A DNA stretch of 6,302 nucleotides. Source: Candidatus Bathyarchaeota archaeon. GTDB lineage: Archaea > Thermoproteota > Bathyarchaeia > 40CM-2-53-6 > FEN-987. Location of the stretch: assembly GCA_023247835.1 (NCBI GenBank), contig JAHFFU010000019.1, positions 3,829-10,130 on the forward strand, read 5' to 3'. Below are positions 1 through 4,369 of this stretch, in pieces. The notes under the pieces were generated by a model. It did no database searches and was not told the DNA's origin. It saw nothing but the letters and a program-made list of their open reading frames with translations. The translations under genes were made by a program, and so were the position numbers. How positions within the stretch are numbered: position 1 is the stretch's first letter; each line of letters opens with the position of its first letter.

Positions 1-2
1 TA

Positions 3-668
3 AGGGATATCGTTGCGCTTTACGGTTTCGCAATCGCGTCATTTTACCTGATGCTTACCATCGGCGCATTTGCTCTCTACTATCTCATCGAACGAAGGAA
101 CTCCCATATCAAAAGACAGCAACAACTCTTCTCGGCTCTGCAAGAATACCTGGGTTCAAGATCGAACGCTCCAGCGAGTGATAGCGTCCTCCGCCTCGAG
201 CAATTATCTGAAGAGTCTATATTCGAAGAACGGGACAGACAAGCTGGTCTCTGGTCGGTATTGTATCTTTTTGTGACGCCGGTAGTCGGCCTGATCGTGG
301 CCTACAACCTCACCCAGGACTTGCGCAAGCATGACGACTTGCAATTAGCGTTCCAAACGACTCTAGTTGACACCCTCAACGAATCAGGTCTTCGGTCTCT
401 AACACTTCCTACGTATAGGGCTCGGAAGAGGGATCCAATCCTGTTCATAATATTGACCGCGATTACGGCGGGGCTCTTTTGGACATATTGGTTCTACACG
501 CTGCTAAGAGATTACAATGAACACTTCCAAGATCAGTCAAAGTTCGAAGATCAGATTCTTCGCCTGCTGAAGCCTCAGCCACCCACGAGAGATTGTTCAA
601 CTTGTGGCGGAGCGGTCCCGGACACAGCAAAATTCTGCCCGCACTGCGGGAGACAGCAAACGAGCTAG
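3..668 (+). CDS. Membrane protein with DUF4234-like region and C-terminal zinc ribbon (5' partial)
   Basis: The reading frame is open to the window edge, so the start lies outside. The first ATG, at 51, falls inside a hydrophobic segment that already begins near base 12 and has no Shine-Dalgarno site, so it is probably internal. Numbered from that ATG, hydrophobic stretches lie at about -10 to 13, 67-86 and 129-151. The last one (ITAGLFWTYWFYTLLRDYN) resembles the DUF4234 pattern of a Gly-aromatic membrane helix followed by a charged helix. The C-terminus (bases about 594-653) is a short zinc ribbon, CxxC-x12-CxxC, with the pairs CSTC and CPHC. The linker between helices 1 and 2 is charged and probably cytoplasmic. 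The molecular function is unknown; such zinc-ribbon membrane proteins are common in archaea. The SpoIIM-family gene follows 8 bases after the stop, so co-transcription is likely. The DUF4234 assignment is by eye and moderate; the zinc ribbon is clear. Confidence 0.75.
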   Translation, partial: RDIVALYGFAIASFYLMLTIGAFALYYLIERRNSHIKRQQQLFSALQEYLGSRSNAPASDSVLRLEQLSEESIFEERDRQAGLWSVLYLFVTPVVGLIVAYNLTQDLRKHDDLQLAFQTTLVDTLNESGLRSLTLPTYRARKRDPILFIILTAITAGLFWTYWFYTLLRDYNEHFQDQSKFEDQILRLLKPQPPTRDCSTCGGAVPDTAKFCPHCGRQQTS

Positions 669-676
669 TGCCTTCA

Positions 677-1309
677 ATGCGACTCATTTCAGATATACGC
701 GTGGCCCTGGTTCGAAACAAGCTCTTGATCACAGTAATTGCGATGACATTCTTTTCGATAATCATCGTTTCAGCTGTAGTTGCTTACGCCGTTCTTCTTG
801 CATCGCCCAATCTCGCGAAAGGTTTTCAGGGTATCATCGGTTCGGCCCGAAGCTATGCTGCCATACCGCCACCGTACACGAGAGGCCTATACCGTTTAAT
901 TTTCATGAACAATATAGGGCATTTCTGGAATCCGGTGAGAGTCTGGGTGTGGGTGCCTTTCATCGGGGCGTTCAGCCTGGGTTTTGAGTTGCTGGTAAAT
1001 GCGGTGGTAATAGGTGCCGTCGCCTCCTTTGCAAGCGTCACGAGAGGCGTGCCGTACATGATTGCTGGTTTGACCCCTCACGGGGTCTTTGAAATCCCCG
1101 CGTTCATACTCGAGTTTGCTGGGCTTGCACGCTGGCATGTTACGACAACTCGTACGTTGTACGGAAAGTTGAGCGGCCGGAGCGTCGACCGACCGCTTCT
1201 AATTGAGGGGCTTAAGGATACTCTAACGTTGTCGTTGCTGTCGGTGGTTCTCTTCGCCATCGCCGCGTACGTCGAAACGTTTGTTACGCCACACTTCTTG
1301 GGCCTCTGA
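677..1309 (+). CDS. SpoIIM/DUF95-family integral membrane protein
   Basis: The protein has 210 residues from the ATG at 677. Hydrophobic segments lie at about 16-42, 88-119, 126-150 and 183-204. Family hallmarks are visible: the NN...GxxSLG...NxxxxG stretch (residues 78-113), the GLTPHGVFEIPAF motif (131-143), where SpoIIM proteins have a conserved PHG-x-x-E, and the C-terminal AAYVETFVTP (196-205). In Bacillus, SpoIIM is part of the DMP engulfment complex. In archaea and non-sporulating bacteria the family is widespread, its role is unproven, and nothing here implies sporulation. The frame is open back to 593, but that part overlaps the zinc ribbon of the upstream gene. An alternative GTG start at 668 would overlap the upstream stop (TAGTG). 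Neither start has a strong Shine-Dalgarno site, which fits translational coupling to the preceding gene. The family call is firm; the start is less certain. Confidence 0.88.
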   Translation: MRLISDIRVALVRNKLLITVIAMTFFSIIIVSAVVAYAVLLASPNLAKGFQGIIGSARSYAAIPPPYTRGLYRLIFMNNIGHFWNPVRVWVWVPFIGAFSLGFELLVNAVVIGAVASFASVTRGVPYMIAGLTPHGVFEIPAFILEFAGLARWHVTTTRTLYGKLSGRSVDRPLLIEGLKDTLTLSLLSVVLFAIAAYVETFVTPHFLGL

Positions 1310-1320
1310 ATTAGGTAGTT

Positions 1321-2064
1321 CTACGCGAACTGGTAGGTCACTTGTACCGTAGCTGTGACTTGCAATGTGCCGGGTTGTATTGGCGTCGGTTGTGACGCGG
1401 CGCTGAGGCGCTCATAGTTTGGCTGGAAGATGTATCCCGGAGTCACAGATATCGGCCCGACGATGCTAACGCCTAGACTGGAAGCCATAGCCTTCGCCTG
1501 AGCATCTGCATCATGAACCGCCTGCCCCAATGCCTGTTTCTGAAGTGCCGCAAGAGTCGTACTGGAGAAGGTGAACATGATGCCTTGCACCTCGTTTGTT
1601 CCAGCTGAGACGGCGGCATCGAGCGCTTTGCCAACCAAACTGAAATCCCGCACGGTTACTTGAATCGCATTCCGCGCTGCATATCCCACGATTTTAGACG
1701 GCATCGACTGATCGGGCTTATTCTCGTAAATTGGCGACAACGTATAGGACACTGTTTCAATCGAGTTCTTGTCGATCCCAACGATACCCAGAGCTTCGAT
1801 GACCTTTGTCATGGTAGCCGCGTTATCGGAAGTAGCTTGTGTTGCTGAAACCGCCTGTGTTTGAACGGCCATAACCAGAACTGCCTGATCCGGAGCTGCC
1901 GTTACCGTACCAACACCGGTAACCTGCAACGTCTTCGCGGCCGTGTTATCGCTCGGCGTTCGGATGACGGGAGGTCGAATGACGGCTATGGCACTGATCA
2001 GGACGATCGCCACTATGGCGACAGCGGCCAAATAGTAGATTCTTCTACTGGCAATCTCACTCAT
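1321..2064 (-). CDS. SIMPL-domain (DUF541) protein, membrane-anchored or exported
   Basis: The protein has 247 residues from the ATG at 2064. An N-terminal basic stretch (SRR) leads into a hydrophobic segment at residues 10-28, a signal peptide or membrane anchor, so the rest is probably extracytoplasmic. The SIMPL domain fills about residues 45-245. It shows the opening VTGVGTVTAAPDQA, the central VGYAARNAIQVTVRDF with AGTNEVQGI, the helix QALGQAVHDADAQAKAMA, and the closing VTATVQVTYQF strand. Homologues such as E. coli YggE and Brucella BP26 form ring oligomers; their biochemical role is unsettled. The frame could open at a GTG at 2073, but that codon lies within the GGAGGTG Shine-Dalgarno site, which is ideally placed for the ATG at 2064. 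The gene is transcribed away from the JAMM gene across a shared intergenic region and converges on the SpoIIM gene, with 11 bases between stops and no obvious terminator. Confidence 0.92.
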   Translation of the reverse strand: MSEIASRRIYYLAAVAIVAIVLISAIAVIRPPVIRTPSDNTAAKTLQVTGVGTVTAAPDQAVLVMAVQTQAVSATQATSDNAATMTKVIEALGIVGIDKNSIETVSYTLSPIYENKPDQSMPSKIVGYAARNAIQVTVRDFSLVGKALDAAVSAGTNEVQGIMFTFSSTTLAALQKQALGQAVHDADAQAKAMASSLGVSIVGPISVTPGYIFQPNYERLSAASQPTPIQPGTLQVTATVQVTYQFA

Positions 2065-2070
2065 CTGTTG

Positions 2071-2077
2071 CACCTCC
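2071..2077 (-). promoter_or_regulatory. Shine-Dalgarno site of the SIMPL gene
   Basis: On the minus strand the sequence is GGAGGTG followed by CAACAG and then ATG, a near-complete anti-SD complement with 6-base spacing. It fixes the start at 2064 and excludes the GTG at 2073, because that codon overlaps the site. Confidence 0.85.
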
Positions 2078-2130
2078 TTCCCTCATTGGCTCGCTTCATG
2101 ACGCAGCCCCTCGCAATAACCCCACGCTTT

Positions 2131-2159
2131 TGAACAGGCCGTTCACCTGTTTAGAACAG
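2131..2159. promoter_or_regulatory. Cluster of AACAG/CTGTT half-sites, candidate operator
   Basis: TGAACAGG at 2131-2138 and CCTGTTTA at 2146-2153 form an inverted repeat with one mismatch and a 7-base spacer. A second arrangement, CTGTT-TAG-AACAG at 2147-2159, shares the middle arm, so three half-sites lie in 29 bases. The cluster is 67-95 bases upstream of the SIMPL start codon and about 150-180 bases upstream of the JAMM start, in the region between the two divergent genes. A dimeric transcription factor could bind here. No family can be named from the sequence, and short repeats like these can arise by chance. Confidence 0.35.
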
Positions 2160-2277
2160 ACTGCCTTAATCTCCACGTACCAGCCGTAACCCTGTGTTTA
2201 ATGGACAGATACATGGAGAATCGACCTCCGTGCACGTAAACTTTCGTTGGAGTTTAGAGTAGAAATGTTATCTTGAA

Positions 2278-2295
2278 GGGGGCAAGCTAGCCCCC
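2278..2295 (+). repeat. Perfect GC hairpin in the leader of the JAMM gene
   Basis: GGGGGC-AAGCTA-GCCCCC is a perfect 6-bp, all-GC inverted repeat with a 6-base loop, ending 16 bases before the TTG start of the JAMM gene. It is not followed by a T-run, and no same-strand gene precedes it within the window beyond the divergent SIMPL gene, so it does not look like a terminator. It could be an RNA stem affecting translation of a gene with no usual Shine-Dalgarno site, or a DNA operator. The structure is seen directly; the role is inferred. Confidence 0.45.
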
Positions 2296-2311
2296 AATTC
2301 TGTGACAACCT

Positions 2312-2743
2312 TTGTTCAAGGTATTCATTACGAACCGTGTAATCGAGCGAATTGCACGGGACGTGAACCGACCCGTTGAACGAATAGGTCTACTTATGGG
2401 GACCTTAGAGGACCAGTCTCTGTGGGTCAATGACATTATACCCGGAGGTAACGAAACGAATGAGGTTTCATGCGTCTTTCCGCCCCAACGCCTCGCACAG
2501 GTCGCTGACGATATTGTTGGGGGAAAAATAGAGGGCCGTATAGTCGGGTGGTATCACTCCCATCCCGGCCACGGCCTTTTCTTGTCGCAGACCGATCTCG
2601 ATACTCACATGCAGTTCTACCAGTTCTCCCCTTATGCCTTGTCCCTAGTTGCCGATCCGAAATCTGGTGAATTTGGGATTTGGATCTTTGAGCATGGAGT
2701 CGGCGTTGTGCAGTTGCCAGTGAACTACATTCACATCATTTGA
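2312..2743 (+). CDS. JAMM/MPN+ metalloprotease, Rpn11/CSN5-like
   Basis: This 143-residue protein is essentially a single MPN domain. The zinc motif is intact: E23 (in VERIGLLMG), H82 and H84 (in GWYHSHPG), S92 and D95, with exactly seven residues between H84 and S92, as in the E-x(n)-HxH-x(7)-SxxD consensus. The stretch from IVGWYHSHPGHG to LSQTD resembles eukaryotic Rpn11 and CSN5 more than the bacterial HSHP...PSxxD form. These enzymes remove ubiquitin or ubiquitin-like modifiers by cleaving isopeptide bonds. In archaea, related JAMM proteins act as desampylases or, in Caldiarchaeum, accompany a ubiquitin-like cassette. No modifier, E1 or E2 gene is present here, so the substrate is unknown. 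The start is a TTG: an in-frame TGA at 2303-2305 rules out a longer protein, the next ATG (residue 29) would lose the catalytic glutamate, and there is no Shine-Dalgarno site. The 3' end overlaps the convergent HD gene. Confidence 0.9.
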   Translation: MFKVFITNRVIERIARDVNRPVERIGLLMGTLEDQSLWVNDIIPGGNETNEVSCVFPPQRLAQVADDIVGGKIEGRIVGWYHSHPGHGLFLSQTDLDTHMQFYQFSPYALSLVADPKSGEFGIWIFEHGVGVVQLPVNYIHII

Positions 2744-3323
2744 CCTTTCGAGCGTGCAGCTGTTTGGCTTGAACCAATATTGTCTGTATCTTTCGTGCGG
2801 ACGGAACCCCTAGGGAACGCAGTTTCACGCCGGTCGCGTTCCAAAGGTCTGCCAGCAAGGATTCAGGGTAGCCTCTTTTGCGGTATGCGAGAACTTGTAG
2901 AAGTATGTCTAGCCCGTCCGCTGCGTGGACAATTCTCGATTCGAAAGTCTGCTCCGCATCAAATTCCTTCTGGAGGCGAGTGTAGCCTCGGCGAAGGTTT
3001 GGCTCGTTCAAACCATCGGCGATATGTTTCCAGGCGGCGTGCTCGAGTTCGGCCTTAATTGCTTCGCCCCTTTGGCCTAAATATTGAAGGTACTCTTTGC
3101 TTATGTCGAAGGTCAGAGTTTCGGACATATCATGCAACAAGGCCAACCGCACTACGCGTTCGATGTTCACGCGCTTCCCTCGCTCTACTTCAAGGTCGGC
3201 CAGAAGGAGCGCGAGCGCGCATGTCGAGAATGAATGATCTGCAATAGATTCAACTTCTTGGAGAGCTATGCCATGGCTGATCCAGCCGCTTCTGGGGATC
3301 GCCTTCATTTTGGCCAAGCTCAA
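2736..3323 (-). CDS. HD-domain nucleotide phosphohydrolase, YfbR/HDDC2-like
   Basis: The protein has 195 residues from the TTG at 3323; YfbR has about 199. Members hydrolyse deoxynucleoside 5'-monophosphates using divalent metals. Expected HD ligands are visible: H30 in ESIADHS, H64-D65 in ALLHDMSET and D136 in HAADGLD. Also present are the acidic E68 and D73 and the N-terminal IPRSGW motif that precedes the HD core in HDDC2-type proteins. The usual GD of the T-G-D segment reads FD here (TLTFDI). The start is uncertain. Options are ATG 3308, TTG 3323 (partial AGGT site 6 bases upstream), or an AUA at 3341 or AUC at 3338 behind a strong GGAGG. Residues encoded upstream of the TTG (ILRFLL) still fit the family's N-terminal helix, so the true protein may be about 200-201 residues. 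It is divergent from the DNRLRE gene and convergent with the JAMM gene. Specificity for a given nucleotide cannot be read from the sequence. Confidence 0.88.
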   Translation of the reverse strand: MSLAKMKAIPRSGWISHGIALQEVESIADHSFSTCALALLLADLEVERGKRVNIERVVRLALLHDMSETLTFDISKEYLQYLGQRGEAIKAELEHAAWKHIADGLNEPNLRRGYTRLQKEFDAEQTFESRIVHAADGLDILLQVLAYRKRGYPESLLADLWNATGVKLRSLGVPSARKIQTILVQAKQLHARKVK

Positions 3324-3346
3324 TAGGAACCTTAGGATTATTTCCG

Positions 3347-3351
3347 CCTCC
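3347..3351 (-). promoter_or_regulatory. Strong Shine-Dalgarno site upstream of the HD gene, with no canonical start in range
   Basis: On the minus strand TAGGAGGCGG begins with an in-frame stop (3351-3353) that shares its last G with GGAGG. Five bases after GGAGG comes AUA and eight bases after comes AUC, both in the HD frame. The first TTG is 23 bases away and the first ATG 38 bases away, too far for this site. This points to a non-canonical start codon or to a site that is not used. Confidence 0.5.
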
Positions 3352-3383
3352 TACCTAGCGACTATCTATCGACAACAACAGTT

Positions 3384-4181
3384 ATGGCTTTGACCTTTTG
3401 TTCTTCTCGCCAAATCAACAGGTTGCTCTCATTGAAACGCAGCCTTTTCCTCATCATCGTCATCGCCGTCTACAGCGCCACGGCCGCAGTCTTCTGGGTT
3501 ACAGCCGTCAAAACAGCAACAATCTATCCGGACAAGGACAGTTATAGTTGGCAATCAGTTCCAAAAGCCAACAATGGCCACTCGGATAATTTTGAAATCA
3601 CTTCATACAACAAGCCCCCCTTCAACATGAGAGGGTGGATAGAATTCAATATCACGTCGATCCCATCAGACGCTTGGCTCATCTCAGCCAAGTTGCGCCT
3701 TCGGCTGTGGTCCAAGTCTATTGACGACCCGGGGGAGGGAATGGGCGATTCAACAGGTAGAATCTACGGAGTTTACCGACTAACACAGCCTTGGATTGAG
3801 ACTGAGGTAAACTGGGATAATCAACCAAACAACACCGAAGAGCACCGAGCCAGCGCTCCTGTTCCACCAGGCCAAGGCGGCTGGAATGGTCCACTGCTCT
3901 GGATGGATTGGGATACAACGGACATAATGAAAGACTGGCGGTCCGGCGTGAGCAACTACGGGCTAGTGGTGCGAGACACTCAGGAGTACGCCCCCACTTT
4001 TTACACCACTCAATTCTTCACACATAACCAGGTTCCGAATGAAAGCTACTACCCGAGGCTGGTGGTGACCTATGTCTTTCCACGAAGCCTTGCAATACTT
4101 GGCGGCGTATTAGTAGCACAAGGATTCTTTATCATCGCCTTACATCGATTGAAAGTTAGCCGGTCAAAACTGTTAAAGTGA
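3384..4181 (+). CDS. DNRLRE/CBM96-like surface protein with N- and C-terminal membrane segments
   Basis: The protein has 265 residues. A hydrophobic segment at about 21-40 after basic residues acts as signal peptide or anchor. A beta-rich domain spans about 45-231, and a C-terminal membrane helix at 235-254 is followed by a basic tail ending KVSRSKLLK, which fits an extracellular domain with the tail inside. Domain hallmarks match the DNRLRE (disaggregatase-related, CBM96-type) family: RGWIEFNITSIPSDAWLISA followed by KLRLRLW, then VYRLTQPWIETEVNWDNQP, then DTTDIMKDWRSG with NYGLVVRD, and finally YYPRLVVTY. Such domains bind polysaccharides or occur as structural modules in cell-surface and secreted proteins. 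Here there is a single domain and no catalytic module, so a binding, adhesion or envelope role is inferred. The ATG at 3384 has no Shine-Dalgarno site, so the transcript may be leaderless. A TTG at 3423 (residue 14) is a less likely alternative. The gene is divergent from the HD gene and 188 bases before atpA. Confidence 0.83.
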   Translation: MALTFCSSRQINRLLSLKRSLFLIIVIAVYSATAAVFWVTAVKTATIYPDKDSYSWQSVPKANNGHSDNFEITSYNKPPFNMRGWIEFNITSIPSDAWLISAKLRLRLWSKSIDDPGEGMGDSTGRIYGVYRLTQPWIETEVNWDNQPNNTEEHRASAPVPPGQGGWNGPLLWMDWDTTDIMKDWRSGVSNYGLVVRDTQEYAPTFYTTQFFTHNQVPNESYYPRLVVTYVFPRSLAILGGVLVAQGFFIIALHRLKVSRSKLLK

Positions 4182-4201
4182 TACGCCTCTTAGAAGTCTG
4201 C

Positions 4202-4297
4202 ATGTCCATCAAGAAAGGTGAAACACGTACTCATCTTGACCGACAAGCAGATAATGAACGAAGGAAAACATCTGCTCGGTTAGCCGAAACAGTCTGA
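4202..4297 (+). CDS. Possible 31-residue charged small protein in the atpA leader (doubtful)
   Basis: An ATG at 4202 opens 31 codons ending in TGA at 4295-4297. The product is highly charged and hydrophilic, beginning MSIKKGETRTHLDRQ and rich in Arg, Lys, Glu and Asp. There is no Shine-Dalgarno site and I recognise no family. It sits between the DNRLRE gene and atpA, where other archaea often carry small ATP synthase subunits. However, it is far too short to be subunit F, C or H and shows none of their motifs. It may be a leader peptide, a decayed gene or chance. Only conservation across relatives would make it credible. Confidence 0.15.
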   Translation: MSIKKGETRTHLDRQADNERRKTSARLAETV

Positions 4298-4360
4298 TGC
4301 ATTTGTAACGAAAGCAATAAGTACAAACCTCCAATATGACAACGACGCTTCAGCCTGTTT

Positions 4361-4364
4361 GAGG
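4361..4364 (+). promoter_or_regulatory. Shine-Dalgarno site of atpA
   Basis: GAGG lies five bases before the ATG at 4370 (GAGG-AAATT-ATG) and supports that start. The TTG one codon later is unnecessary. Confidence 0.65.
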
Positions 4365-4369
4365 AAATT

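Larger units (their letters stand above)
4182..4369 (+). other. Intergenic leader upstream of atpA
   Basis: These 188 bases separate the DNRLRE gene from atpA. They hold a doubtful 31-codon ORF (4202-4297) and an A-rich stretch (about 4307-4326) that could host a weak promoter about 45-60 bases before atpA. No hairpin terminator or T-run is apparent after the DNRLRE stop. The length suggests that atpA-atpB has its own promoter rather than being read through from the DNRLRE gene. Confidence 0.4.

Noticed and set aside
593..676. N-terminal extension of the SpoIIM protein from the ATG at 593
   Set aside because: It would overlap the zinc-ribbon coding of the upstream gene by 76 bases, has no Shine-Dalgarno site, and adds 28 residues outside the family's usual N-terminus.
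707..730. GGTTCGAAAC resembling a tRNA T-arm
   Set aside because: It lies in the SpoIIM coding frame, and no acceptor, D or anticodon arms can be folded around it.
604..987. Plus-strand frame of 127 codons overlapping the zinc-ribbon and SpoIIM genes
   Set aside because: It lies in a third frame over two genes with clear family motifs, is rich in Ser, Arg and Cys without pattern, and matches no family.
1310..1320. Terminator between the convergent SpoIIM and SIMPL genes
   Set aside because: There are only 11 bases, with neither a hairpin nor a T-run.
2065..2073. GTG at 2073 as the start of the SIMPL protein
   Set aside because: The GTG is part of the GGAGGTG ribosome site that serves the ATG at 2064.
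2253..2261. TTTAGAGTA as a TATA box for the JAMM gene
   Set aside because: The match to the archaeal consensus is weak and no BRE purine run precedes it; a 5' end map would be needed.
4307..4326. Possible BRE/TATA element (CGAAAG-CAATAAGTA) before atpA
   Set aside because: The position is reasonable, but the TATA part deviates strongly from the archaeal T/A-rich consensus, so it is mentioned only as a weak possibility and not annotated.
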